Below are positions 15,817 through 23,938 of a stretch of DNA of 64,000 nucleotides, piece after piece. The notes beneath the pieces are model-generated. The model searched no databases. It was not told where the DNA came from and saw only the letters and a program-made list of their open reading frames with translations. The number at the start of each line of letters is the position of its first letter. Within the stretch, counting starts at the first letter, position 1. The position numbers were made by a program, and so were the translations under genes. The DNA lies in contig NZ_MRCQ01000012.1 of NCBI RefSeq assembly GCF_002304005.1, positions 1 to 64,000 on the forward strand, written 5' to 3'. This DNA comes from Flavobacterium sp. ACN6. Its GTDB lineage: Bacteria; Bacteroidota; Bacteroidia; Flavobacteriales; Flavobacteriaceae.

Positions 15817-16287
15817 TTACGACTTATGTTTTACTTTTAAAACATATCCTAAAGATTCTAAGATCAAAACATAATGTGTTTTTGTAATATCTTTTATCAC
15901 GGCCTTCTGGTCACAAAAGGGACCAGAGTTTAAATGTATTTGATCTCCAATCTGATATTGCATTACTGATATTTCTGAAGAAGTATCTCCAGTATTTAGC
16001 CATTCTTTGATGGTTTCTATTTCATGGTCCTTTACAACGGCATGTCTTCCCAGCCAAAATAAAAAGCGTACTACTCCAGGAGAATGAAATACAAGATTTC
16101 GATCCTTTTCTGCCAATTGTACAAATATGTAATGATTAAATAATGGCACTTCTACCTTTATTTTCCTATCTGATCTTTGTTGGACTTTTTTAATTACAGG
16201 ACAATAACAATTGATATTAAACTTAGTTAATTGTTCTGCTGCTCTTTTTTCCCATTTAGGTTTTGTATATACTACATACCATTTCAT
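15817..16287 (-). CDS. NusG-like transcription antiterminator, UpxY type
   Basis: Starting at the ATG at 16287, the 156-residue product begins MKWYVVYTKPKWEKRAAEQL, the typical NGN-domain start of NusG/RfaH paralogues. It continues through CYCPVIKKV, PLFNHYIFVQL and the FHSPGVVRFLFW block. A C-terminal KOW-like segment follows (YQIGDQIHLNSGPFCDQKAVI). UpxY proteins of Bacteroides bind elongating RNA polymerase in the 5' leader of a capsule operon and prevent early termination. The reading frame could extend 35 codons upstream to 16392, but that stretch is unrelated to NusG and contains a palindrome that also occurs twice in non-coding DNA, so the shorter start is preferred. It is transcribed away from the EPS operon, whereas UpxY genes usually lead their operon. 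Confidence 0.88.
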   Translation of the reverse strand: MKWYVVYTKPKWEKRAAEQLTKFNINCYCPVIKKVQQRSDRKIKVEVPLFNHYIFVQLAEKDRNLVFHSPGVVRFLFWLGRHAVVKDHEIETIKEWLNTGDTSSEISVMQYQIGDQIHLNSGPFCDQKAVIKDITKTHYVLILESLGYVLKVKHKS

Positions 16288-16366
16288 AATCCTTAATTTA
16301 TTTATCGTATTTGTAAATAGTTTTTTTAAAATATTCAAATTTTTCATTCTTGTTTCAAAAAAATCA

Positions 16367-16380
16367 TTCCTTATTAAGGA
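16367..16380. promoter_or_regulatory. Palindromic motif TTCCTTATTAAGGA, copy 1
   Basis: This dyad has six-base arms (TCCTTA/TAAGGA) around a central T. It lies 79 bp upstream of the NusG-like start. The same 14-mer recurs at 16546 and 35287, both non-coding and tied to the EPS locus. It could be an operator or part of a leader hairpin. Confidence 0.6.
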
Positions 16381-16545
16381 TAATTGTAACACTTAATTCT
16401 ATTAAGAGGAGCGTTTTTTTCTGGTAAATTATATTAGTAAGTTTCTAGAAAACCACATTAAAAGTAGTAGATGGTTTCATGCATAAACTAAGAAGTAAAT
16501 TTAATTCTGAGCATTTAAAATTAGTATCGATTTTTATCCTAAAAT

Positions 16546-16559
16546 TTCCTTATTAAGGA
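16546..16559. promoter_or_regulatory. Palindromic motif TTCCTTATTAAGGA, copy 2
   Basis: This is identical to copy 1 over 14 bases and in the same orientation on the plus strand. It lies 329 bp upstream of the first EPS gene. The preceding bases TCCTAAAAT resemble those before copy 3 (TCCTAAT), which extends the similarity beyond the dyad. Confidence 0.6.
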
Positions 16560-16743
16560 CATTTAGCAACAAAAATGCAATTTCTCATCTCCTGTATTGT
16601 CATAATTTTATCTTAAATTATTGTTAGAGAAAAATCAGATAATTGACTAAGATTTATTGTTTTTAAGCAAGCCAATTTTAGTCTTTTACAATATTCTAAA
16701 ACCATAATTATTTTAGTTTTTTATGCCATTAAATTTTCTTTTT

Positions 16744-16768
16744 TGAGTAGTTAAAGTGTAACTATTCA
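16744..16768 (+). promoter_or_regulatory. Leader hairpin upstream of EPS genes
   Basis: TGAGTAGTTA and TAACTATTCA pair over 10 bp with one G-U wobble, around the 5-nt loop AAGTG. A T5 run begins about 10 nt later. The spacing is too long for a classical terminator, so a pausing or antitermination role is a guess. Confidence 0.45.
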
Positions 16769-16888
16769 CGGGGAACCCTTTTTCAAAATTTAAAAAAAAC
16801 CTTAGAAACCCTAATAAAATGGTTTTTAATTTTTACGCAGACATTTCTACATTAACAAACATATTTTTTAATTTAAAACATTAAGCAG

Positions 16889-17323
16889 ATGAGAACAGGA
16901 ATAACCTTTAGTGCTTTTGATTTGTTACATGCAGGGCACGTTAAAATGCTGGAAGAAGCAAAACAACATTGTGATTACTTAATTGTTGGTCTACAAACAG
17001 ACCCAACGTTGGATCGTCCGACAAAAAATAAACCAACACAAACTGTAGTAGAACGCTACATACAGTTGAAAGCATGCAGGTTTGTTGATGAAATTGTTCC
17101 TTACGCTACAGAACAAGATTTAGAAGATATTTTAAAATCTTTTACTCTTGACGTACGTATTGTAGGTGATGAATATAAGGATAGAGATTTTACGGGTAGA
17201 ACTTATTGCGAAGAAAAAGGAATCGAATTGTATTTCAATACTAGAGATCATCGTTTTTCGAGCACTAATCTTCGTAATGAAGTGTATCAAAAAGAAATTT
17301 TAATGCATTCGAATGGCAATTAG
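16889..17323 (+). CDS. Cytidylyltransferase, glycerol-3-phosphate type
   Basis: This 144-residue nucleotidyltransferase has the HxGH motif (HAGH, 14-17) and the RxSST-type motif RFSSTNLR at 122-129. Both are hallmarks of the TagD/GCT family, which joins CTP to glycerol 3-phosphate or a similar alcohol phosphate to give a CDP-activated group. It is the first gene of the EPS operon and overlaps the mannose-1-phosphate guanylyltransferase gene by 11 bp. No TagB/TagF-like transferase that would use CDP-glycerol is recognisable in the window. Either one of the unassigned transferases does so, or the substrate differs. Related enzymes act on other small alcohol phosphates or on ethanolamine phosphate, so the substrate is not certain. 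Confidence 0.85.
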   Translation: MRTGITFSAFDLLHAGHVKMLEEAKQHCDYLIVGLQTDPTLDRPTKNKPTQTVVERYIQLKACRFVDEIVPYATEQDLEDILKSFTLDVRIVGDEYKDRDFTGRTYCEEKGIELYFNTRDHRFSSTNLRNEVYQKEILMHSNGN

Positions 17324-18314
17324 TACTGTTACTCATGTCCTTTTAACTGGTGGAATTGGCAGCAGATTGTGGCCGCTTTCCAGAAAAACACTGCCAAAGC
17401 AATATCTCGAGCTTTTTGAAGGCGAATCACTCTTTGAAAAAACGGTGGTTCGTAATATAAATGTTTCTAATAAAACGATAGTCGTAGGGAATATTGAAAA
17501 TTACAAAATGAGTAACGTCATTATGTCTAAATTCAGTAAACCCTTTACTCATATTGTTGAAGCGGTTCCTCGCAATACGGCGGCAGCGATTGCATTTGCA
17601 GCATTTGCATCAGATCCAGAAGATATTTTATTGATTACTCCCTCAGATCATATAATAGAAGGTAAAAATTCCTATACACTAGCTCTGCAGCAAGCCATAT
17701 CCTTGGCTAATCAAAATTACCTCGTAACTTTTGGAATCAAACCAACAAAACCAGAAACGGGCTATGGCTATATCGAATTTGAGAAAGAAAATGTAATCGC
17801 ATTTCATGAAAAACCAAATTCGAAAACAGCAGAGACTTATCTAAAAAAAGGAAATTATTTCTGGAACAGCGGTCTTTTTTGTTTCAAAGCAGCTAAGTTT
17901 TTAGTTGAGCTCGAAAAGCAGGAACCTGAAGTTTATTGGGCTTCAAAAGCAGTTTGGGATGTAAATAAAGATGGTTTTTTGGATTACGATTTGTCAATGA
18001 ATATTCCTTCTATAAGTATTGATTACGCTGTTATGGAAAGAAGTAATGATATTAAAGTAGTTCCTGCTCATTTTGAATGGTCTGATTTGGGATCTTTTGA
18101 ATCAGTTTACGATTACTTAGTTCAAAAAGGCCATCCAATCGATGCAAATAAAAACATTGCCATAGGAACTTCATTGCATACCACTTTTATAGGGGTTAAA
18201 AACTGCATATTGATTTATACTACTGATGCTTTAATGGTTTTGCAAAAAGAAAATTCTCAAGAGGTAAAACAAGTTTACCAGCAGTTAGAATCTATTGCTT
18301 CTCCATTATTATAA
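17313..18314 (+). CDS. manC: Mannose-1-phosphate guanylyltransferase
   Basis: This enzyme makes GDP-mannose from GTP and mannose 1-phosphate. The nucleotide-binding signature LTGGIGSRLWPLSRKTLPKQ spans 11-30, followed by the mannose-binding FHEKP and VPAHFEWSDLGSFESVYDYL blocks. At 333 residues it is the short, single-function type without the C-terminal phosphomannose isomerase cupin found in longer ManC proteins. It feeds the GDP-mannose dehydratase and fucose synthase encoded just downstream. Neither phosphomannomutase nor phosphomannose isomerase is in the window, so the cell must supply mannose 1-phosphate from elsewhere. Confidence 0.92.
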   Translation: MAISTVTHVLLTGGIGSRLWPLSRKTLPKQYLELFEGESLFEKTVVRNINVSNKTIVVGNIENYKMSNVIMSKFSKPFTHIVEAVPRNTAAAIAFAAFASDPEDILLITPSDHIIEGKNSYTLALQQAISLANQNYLVTFGIKPTKPETGYGYIEFEKENVIAFHEKPNSKTAETYLKKGNYFWNSGLFCFKAAKFLVELEKQEPEVYWASKAVWDVNKDGFLDYDLSMNIPSISIDYAVMERSNDIKVVPAHFEWSDLGSFESVYDYLVQKGHPIDANKNIAIGTSLHTTFIGVKNCILIYTTDALMVLQKENSQEVKQVYQQLESIASPLL

Positions 18315-18370
18315 AAAGAACTACTTAAGAGATAAAATCTGAAGTCTCTATAAATTTAAAAGTGCCTACA

Positions 18371-19324
18371 ATGATTGATAAAAATGTTGCAATATATATT
18401 GCTGGACACAAGGGAATGGTTGGAAGTGCCATTTGGAGAACCTTAAAAGCAAAAGGTTATAACAATCTTATTGGAGCTTCGAGCAAAGAATTAGATTTAA
18501 GAGAACAAGATGAAGTTCGCAATTTTCTTCAAGAGGTAAAACCTAATGTCATTATAGACGCTGCTGCAAAAGTGGGCGGAATTTTAGCCAATAATGATTT
18601 TCCGTATCAATTTTTGATGGAAAACATGCAGATTCAAAATAACCTGATTAATGAAGCTCATAAGCTGGGTGTTGAAAAATTTATCTTTTTAGGAAGTTCT
18701 TGTATTTACCCAAAATTGGCAATTCAGCCATTAAAGGAAGAGTATTTACTAACAGCTTCTCTAGAAAGCACCAACGAATGGTATGCTTTAGCAAAAATCA
18801 CTGGTGTAAAATTATGCCAGGCTATTCGTAAACAGTTTAAAAAAGATTTTGTGAGTTTAATGCCAACCAATTTATACGGCATTCATGACAATTTTGATTT
18901 GAATAGTTCTCACGTTTTGCCGGCCATGATTCGCAAATTTCATGAAGCCAAAGAAAACAATAATGCCTCAGTAATACTTTGGGGAACAGGAAAACCTATG
19001 AGAGAATTTCTGTTTGTAGATGATATGGCAGAAGCAGTAGTTTTTGCTTTAGAAAATCGACTTCCAGGATATTTATACAATGTAGGAACAGGAGAAGATC
19101 TAACCATTAAAGATTTAGCAGCTGCAATACAAAAAATTGTAGGCCACAAGGGAGATATTATTTGGGATGACAGCAAACCTGATGGAACACCTAGAAAATT
19201 AATGGATGTTTCTAAAATGCACAATATTGGCTGGAAACACCAAGTGAATTTAGAAGATGGAATACAAAAAACTTACAATTGGTTTCTAGAAAATATTGAA
19301 AATTTAAAAGAAAAGACTTATTAA
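18371..19324 (+). CDS. fcl: GDP-L-fucose synthase
   Basis: This is an extended short-chain dehydrogenase/reductase that epimerises and reduces GDP-4-keto-6-deoxymannose to GDP-L-fucose with NADPH. Visible features are the Rossmann motif AGHKGMVGSAI near the start, GSSCIYP, and the catalytic Tyr-x-x-x-Lys in EWYALAKITG, plus NLYGIHDNFD. An in-frame GTG at 18362 would add three residues. The ATG at 18371 gives MIDKNVAIYIAGHKG and is preferred. It is 317 residues long, normal for the family. Its partner Gmd follows 105 bp later, so the pathway order is reversed in gene order. Confidence 0.93.
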   Translation: MIDKNVAIYIAGHKGMVGSAIWRTLKAKGYNNLIGASSKELDLREQDEVRNFLQEVKPNVIIDAAAKVGGILANNDFPYQFLMENMQIQNNLINEAHKLGVEKFIFLGSSCIYPKLAIQPLKEEYLLTASLESTNEWYALAKITGVKLCQAIRKQFKKDFVSLMPTNLYGIHDNFDLNSSHVLPAMIRKFHEAKENNNASVILWGTGKPMREFLFVDDMAEAVVFALENRLPGYLYNVGTGEDLTIKDLAAAIQKIVGHKGDIIWDDSKPDGTPRKLMDVSKMHNIGWKHQVNLEDGIQKTYNWFLENIENLKEKTY

Positions 19325-19429
19325 TAGTTATTCTTTTAATCTGGAAATCTCCAAAAAAACTTTACAGTTAAGACTTTATAAAACATTGCAACATTGCAGC
19401 ATAATGCCTTTGTGCCTTATAATTAGATT

Positions 19430-20554
19430 ATGACTCTATTAAGAAAAACAGCGTTCATTACGGGAGTGACAGGACAAGACGGAGCCTATTTGAGTGAATT
19501 TTTATTAGAAAAGGGCTATATAGTACACGGATTAAAAAGACGTTCTTCCTTATTTAATACCGATCGAATCGATCATTTATACCAAGATCCTCATACAAAA
19601 AACAGGAATTTCATTTTGCACTATGGGGATATGACCGATAGTACGAATTTAACTCGTTTAATTCAGGAAATTCAGCCTGATGAGATTTACAATTTAGCAG
19701 CTATGAGTCATGTGGCAGTTTCATTTGAAACGCCAGAATATACAGGAAATGTAGATGCATTAGGAACATTACGTCTTTTAGATGCGGTTCGTTTACTTGG
19801 ATTAGAAAAAAAGACTCGTATTTATCAAGCCTCAACTTCAGAGTTATATGGCAAAGTGCAGGAAGTACCTCAATCAGAAACCACTCCTTTTTATCCACGT
19901 TCGCCTTATGCTGTAGCAAAAATGTATGCCTACTGGATTACTGTAAATTACAGGGAAGCTTATGGGATGTATGCCTGCAACGGTATTTTGTTTAATCATG
20001 AATCACCTATTCGAGGAGAAACTTTTGTGACACGTAAAATTACAAGAGCTACTTCAAGAATAGCTTTGGGACTGCAAGATAAATTATATTTAGGAAATCT
20101 GGATGCACAGCGTGATTGGGGACATGCTAAAGATTATGTCCGCATGATGTGGATGATACTGCAAGCCGAAGAAGCTGAAGATTGGGTAATTGCCACTGGA
20201 AAAACTACTCCTGTTCGAGAATTTGTACGAATGAGTTTTGAAGAAGTTGGTATTGAATTAGAATTTATAGGTCAAGGTATAGATGAAAAAGGGTATGTAG
20301 TATCATGCAGTAACCCCGATTATCAGATTGAACTAGGTCAAGAAGTTCTAGCAGTAGATCCAGAATATTTTAGACCTACAGAAGTAGATTTGCTGATAGG
20401 AGACCCTACGAAAGCAAAGACTAAACTTGGCTGGGAATGCCAATATGAATTATCTGAATTGGTACAAGAAATGATGCAGTCAGATTTAAAGCTGATGAGA
20501 AAAGAGCAGCTTTTAAAAGAATGTGGTTTTACTGTTTTAAATTACTTCGAATAA
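19430..20554 (+). CDS. gmd: GDP-mannose 4,6-dehydratase
   Basis: This enzyme converts GDP-mannose to GDP-4-keto-6-deoxymannose, the precursor of GDP-fucose and related deoxy sugars. It is a 374-residue extended SDR with ITGVTGQDGAYLSEFLL near the start, GLKRRSSLFNTDRIDHLY, the active-site segment QASTSELYG near 133-141 and SPYAVAK with Tyr160 and Lys164, then LGNLDAQRDWGHAKDYV. These are textbook Gmd blocks. Together with the adjacent fucose synthase it indicates that fucose or another 6-deoxyhexose is part of the polysaccharide. Confidence 0.96.
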   Translation: MTLLRKTAFITGVTGQDGAYLSEFLLEKGYIVHGLKRRSSLFNTDRIDHLYQDPHTKNRNFILHYGDMTDSTNLTRLIQEIQPDEIYNLAAMSHVAVSFETPEYTGNVDALGTLRLLDAVRLLGLEKKTRIYQASTSELYGKVQEVPQSETTPFYPRSPYAVAKMYAYWITVNYREAYGMYACNGILFNHESPIRGETFVTRKITRATSRIALGLQDKLYLGNLDAQRDWGHAKDYVRMMWMILQAEEAEDWVIATGKTTPVREFVRMSFEEVGIELEFIGQGIDEKGYVVSCSNPDYQIELGQEVLAVDPEYFRPTEVDLLIGDPTKAKTKLGWECQYELSELVQEMMQSDLKLMRKEQLLKECGFTVLNYFE

Positions 20555-20610
20555 CAGATTAAAATAAATGACTAAAAACAAACATTTTTTTCCTTCTAAT
20601 TAAAAAATAA

Positions 20611-22023
20611 ATGAAAATCAAAAATATTTGCTGTTTAGGTGCTGGTTATGTTGGCGGGCCAACAATGTCTGTTATTGCATTGAAATGTCCAGAAATTAAG
20701 GTAACTGTTGTAGATTTAAACGAAAGCCGTATTGCAGCTTGGAACGAAGAAGATTTGGATAATCTTCCTGTTTATGAGCCCGGATTAGCCGAGGTAGTTC
20801 ACGAAGCGAGAGGTCGTAACTTATTCTTTTCTACTGATGTTGATAGTGCTATTGAAGCTGCAGATATGATATTTATAGCAGTTAATACTCCAACAAAAAA
20901 TTATGGAGAAGGCAAAGGAATGGCCGCAGATCTAAAATTTGTAGAATTATGCGCCAGACAAATAGCCAGAATTGCTAAGAATGATAAAATTATTGTTGAA
21001 AAATCAACTCTTCCTGTTCGAACAGCAGAGACTTTACAGACTATTTTAGATCATACAGGAAACGGTTACAAGTTTGAAGTACTTTCTAATCCTGAGTTTT
21101 TAGCCGAGGGAACAGCTATTAATGATTTATTGAATGCTGATCGCGTTTTAATTGGTGGAAAACAAACGGAAAGCGGCCAAAAAGCAATTCAATCTTTAGT
21201 TGATATTTACGCAAATTGGCTTTCACCAGAACAGATTTTAACGACCAATGTATGGTCGTCAGAATTATCAAAATTAACAGCGAATGCATTTTTAGCGCAG
21301 AGAATTTCATCTATTAATGCACTATCAGCTTTATGCGAAGCCACAGAAGCAGATGTAGATGAGGTTGCCACAGCTATTGGAACTGATAGTAGAATTGGTT
21401 CTAAGTTTCTTAAAGCTTCAGTTGGTTTTGGTGGATCTTGTTTCCAAAAAGATATTTTAAACCTAGTCTATTTGTGCCGCTATTTTAATTTACCCGAAGT
21501 GGCAAATTACTGGGAACAGATCATCATTCTAAATGACTATCAAAAATACCGATTTGCAAAGAAAATTATTACTTCCCTTTTTAATACCGTCAGCGGAAAA
21601 AAAATAGCATTTTTGGGCTGGGCATTCAAAAAAGATACTAACGACACTCGAGAATCTGCTGCAATTTATGTTGCAGAACATCTAATAGAAGATGGTGCAG
21701 AAATTCATGTGTACGACCCTAAAGTTTCTGAAGAAAAAATAAAAGCCGACATGCGTTATTTGTGGGAAGAAAAAGGACTTACAGATCAGAAAATTGAATC
21801 AAAATTAAAACAAGTTTTTGTCTATCAAGCACCAACAGAAGCTGTTCATCAAGCGCACGCAATTGCTGTTTTAACAGAGTGGGATGAATTTAAAACTTAC
21901 GATTGGAATTCGATTTATATCAATATGTACAAACCTGCATTTGTATTTGATGGACGTAATATTTTGGATGTTGAAAAATTAGCGTCAATTGGTTTTCAGA
22001 TTAAAGGAATCGGAAAAGGTTAA
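20611..22023 (+). CDS. ugd: UDP-glucose 6-dehydrogenase
   Basis: This enzyme oxidises UDP-glucose twice to UDP-glucuronate using NAD. The 470-residue protein has the nucleotide-binding CLGAGYVGGPTMSVIA at the start, EKSTLPVRTAE, NPEFLAEGTAI, the active-site GGSCFQKD with Cys277, and a C-terminal Rossmann domain (IAFLGWAFKKDTNDTRES). Length and the insertion pattern are of the eukaryote-like class rather than the shorter enterobacterial class. With the UDP-glucuronate decarboxylase at 34288 it forms a route to UDP-xylose. Glucuronate itself may also be incorporated. Confidence 0.95.
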   Translation: MKIKNICCLGAGYVGGPTMSVIALKCPEIKVTVVDLNESRIAAWNEEDLDNLPVYEPGLAEVVHEARGRNLFFSTDVDSAIEAADMIFIAVNTPTKNYGEGKGMAADLKFVELCARQIARIAKNDKIIVEKSTLPVRTAETLQTILDHTGNGYKFEVLSNPEFLAEGTAINDLLNADRVLIGGKQTESGQKAIQSLVDIYANWLSPEQILTTNVWSSELSKLTANAFLAQRISSINALSALCEATEADVDEVATAIGTDSRIGSKFLKASVGFGGSCFQKDILNLVYLCRYFNLPEVANYWEQIIILNDYQKYRFAKKIITSLFNTVSGKKIAFLGWAFKKDTNDTRESAAIYVAEHLIEDGAEIHVYDPKVSEEKIKADMRYLWEEKGLTDQKIESKLKQVFVYQAPTEAVHQAHAIAVLTEWDEFKTYDWNSIYINMYKPAFVFDGRNILDVEKLASIGFQIKGIGKG

Positions 22024-22074
22024 ACTTATTTATTGTAAAAAGAATCTATTTTTTAATCAATTTACGTCCATTAC

Positions 22075-23370
22075 TTGAAAAATATTTTAATAAGACTCAA
22101 ACAGCATCCAAAGTATGATACGTTCATCAACTGGGGAAAATTAATTTCGATAACTGGAAGCGCTCAAATTATTATACAGGCCCTAGGTTTTGCTTCTGGG
22201 ATCTTAATAATCCGTTTACTGCCTGTTGAAGAGTATGCTTTTTACACCTTAGCCAATACTATGTTAGGAACAATGACAGTTCTTGCCGATGGTGGTATTA
22301 CAACAGGAGTTATGGCTCTAGGAGGAAAAGTTTGGGATGATAAAGAAAAAATGGGAATTGTTTTAGCAACGGGTTTAGATTTAAGAAAAAAGTTTGCAAT
22401 TGCAAGCTTATTAGTCTCTGTGCCAATTCTATTTTATCTCTTATTACATAATGGAGCAAGCTGGATGGTTTCGGTTCTTATTGCAATAGCATTGATTCCA
22501 GCTTTTTATGCTGCTTTGTCCGATTCGTTATTGGAAATTATTCCAAAATTAAATCAAACTATTCTGCCTTTACAAAGAAATCAAATTGAAGTCGGAATTG
22601 GAAGATTAATATTATCAGGCTTAACTATGTTTATTTTTCCGTGGGCCTTCATAGCTGTTATAGCTGCAGGAATCCCTAGAATTTGGGGAAATATTGGTTT
22701 AAGAAAAATTGTTTACACTATGGCTGCTAAAGAGCAACAAACGGATATAGAAGTTAGAAAAGAAATTATACATTTAGTAAAACGTATTTTACCTACCTCT
22801 ATTTATTATTGCCTATCTGGGCAGATTACTATTTGGTTGATTTCTATTTTTGGAAATACAACTTCCTTGGCACAATTGGGCGCTTTGAGCAGATTGAGCG
22901 TAATGCTGTCTATTTTTAGTGCAATAATTGCAACATTAATTATCCCTCGTTTTGCAAAATTAACATCAAATAAATATCTATTACTGAAACGTTTTTTTCA
23001 AATAATGGGACTTTTGATTATTCTGTTAAGTATAATTGTTCTTATAGTTTATTTATTGCCAACGCCAATTTTATGGCTGCTTGGTGATGCTTACAAAGGA
23101 CTTCCATTTGAACTATTACTAAGTATCGTTAGCAGCTGCATTGGATTATTAGGAGGAATTGTTTTTAACTTATACAGTTCACGAGGCTGGGCTATGTCGC
23201 CTATTGCACTAATACTTATTAATTTACTGGCCATTATTATATCTGCAGGTATGCTGGATTTAGGTAGTTTGAGAGGTGTTTTGTATTTCAATATTGTTTT
23301 AGGATTAGTTGCATTAATTCAAACAGTTTTGTTTTGTACCTATAATATTCTTCTTGTCAAAAATGAATAA
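22075..23370 (+). CDS. wzx: Polysaccharide repeat-unit flippase, Wzx type
   Basis: This 431-residue integral membrane protein has about 12 hydrophobic segments, beginning with GSAQIIIQALGFASGILIIR and the LLPVEEYAFYTLANTM block typical of the MOP/PST flippase family. It should move undecaprenyl-linked repeat units across the inner membrane. The start is TTG: an in-frame TAA lies 7 codons upstream with no ATG or GTG between, and MKNILIRLKQHPKYDTF is a reasonable cytoplasmic leader. Its stop overlaps the following acetyltransferase start by 8 bp. Confidence 0.87.
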   Translation: MKNILIRLKQHPKYDTFINWGKLISITGSAQIIIQALGFASGILIIRLLPVEEYAFYTLANTMLGTMTVLADGGITTGVMALGGKVWDDKEKMGIVLATGLDLRKKFAIASLLVSVPILFYLLLHNGASWMVSVLIAIALIPAFYAALSDSLLEIIPKLNQTILPLQRNQIEVGIGRLILSGLTMFIFPWAFIAVIAAGIPRIWGNIGLRKIVYTMAAKEQQTDIEVRKEIIHLVKRILPTSIYYCLSGQITIWLISIFGNTTSLAQLGALSRLSVMLSIFSAIIATLIIPRFAKLTSNKYLLLKRFFQIMGLLIILLSIIVLIVYLLPTPILWLLGDAYKGLPFELLLSIVSSCIGLLGGIVFNLYSSRGWAMSPIALILINLLAIIISAGMLDLGSLRGVLYFNIVLGLVALIQTVLFCTYNILLVKNE

Positions 23371-23935
23371 TACGAAGCATCCCAGTAAAGTCGCGTTGAT
23401 CTATAATAAAATTAGTAGTATCAGCTACTCATTCTCGTTTTTTCTCCTGAAAATTAGAGGACTGCAGGGAGGGAGGGATTCAAAAATAGAAAGTGTTACC
23501 TGCAATTGGCCCAACAAATTATTACTAGGTCGTGAATGTGAAATACAAAAGGGTGTCGATTTTAGGATATGGCATCCTTTTAATGATAATTGTTACATAA
23601 AATTAGGCAATAAAGTATTTATTGGTCATGCCTGCGAATTTGTCTGCAATGAAAAAATCATAATTGGAAACAACTGTCTCATTGCAAGTAAAACAACTAT
23701 AAATAATACTGGACATGAATATAAAAGTAATGCCAATATTAATACGCAGCCAACAACCAGCGAACCAGTAATTTTAGAAGATGATGTCTGGATTGGAACT
23801 TCATGCGTTATATTACAAGGAGTTACAATAGGTAAAGGCTCTATAATAGCGGCAGGTTCAGTAGTAAATAAATCTATACCCGCGAATGAAGTTTGGGCGG
23901 GAGTACCCGCACGTTTCATAAAAAAAAGAATATAA
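23363..23935 (+). CDS. Hexapeptide-repeat acyltransferase (left-handed beta-helix)
   Basis: This is a 190-residue LbetaH O-acetyltransferase of the CatB/WbbJ/NodL type. The C-terminal half has the hexapeptide pattern: IGNNCLIASKTTI, DDVWIGTSCVILQGVTIGKGSIIAAGSVVNK, and the closing NEVWAGVPARFIKKR block. His in GHEYKS is a likely catalytic-region residue. Reading starts at the ATG at 23363, overlapping the flippase stop. A TTG nine bases upstream is also in frame. It likely acetylates a sugar of the repeat unit. The 80-residue N-terminal half is not recognised beyond general similarity to WcaB/WcaF-like leaders. Confidence 0.85.
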   Translation: MNNTKHPSKVALIYNKISSISYSFSFFLLKIRGLQGGRDSKIESVTCNWPNKLLLGRECEIQKGVDFRIWHPFNDNCYIKLGNKVFIGHACEFVCNEKIIIGNNCLIASKTTINNTGHEYKSNANINTQPTTSEPVILEDDVWIGTSCVILQGVTIGKGSIIAAGSVVNKSIPANEVWAGVPARFIKKRI

Positions 23936-23938
23936 AAT

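Larger units (their letters stand above)
16393..16888. promoter_or_regulatory. Divergent regulatory region and long leader of the EPS operon
   Basis: This 496-bp stretch between the NusG-like gene and the first EPS gene has no coding sequence. It holds the second palindrome copy (16546-16559) and a hairpin at 16744-16768, followed by GGGGAACCCTTTTT. A weaker stem, AAACC/GGTTT (about 16806-16825), is followed by a T-rich run. Leaders that long and structured suit control by an antiterminator. Transcription starts were not identifiable. Confidence 0.55.

Noticed and set aside
16288..16392. 35-codon N-terminal extension of the NusG-like gene
   Set aside because: It is not NusG-like and contains the palindrome seen elsewhere only in non-coding DNA; the start at 16287 is standard for the family.
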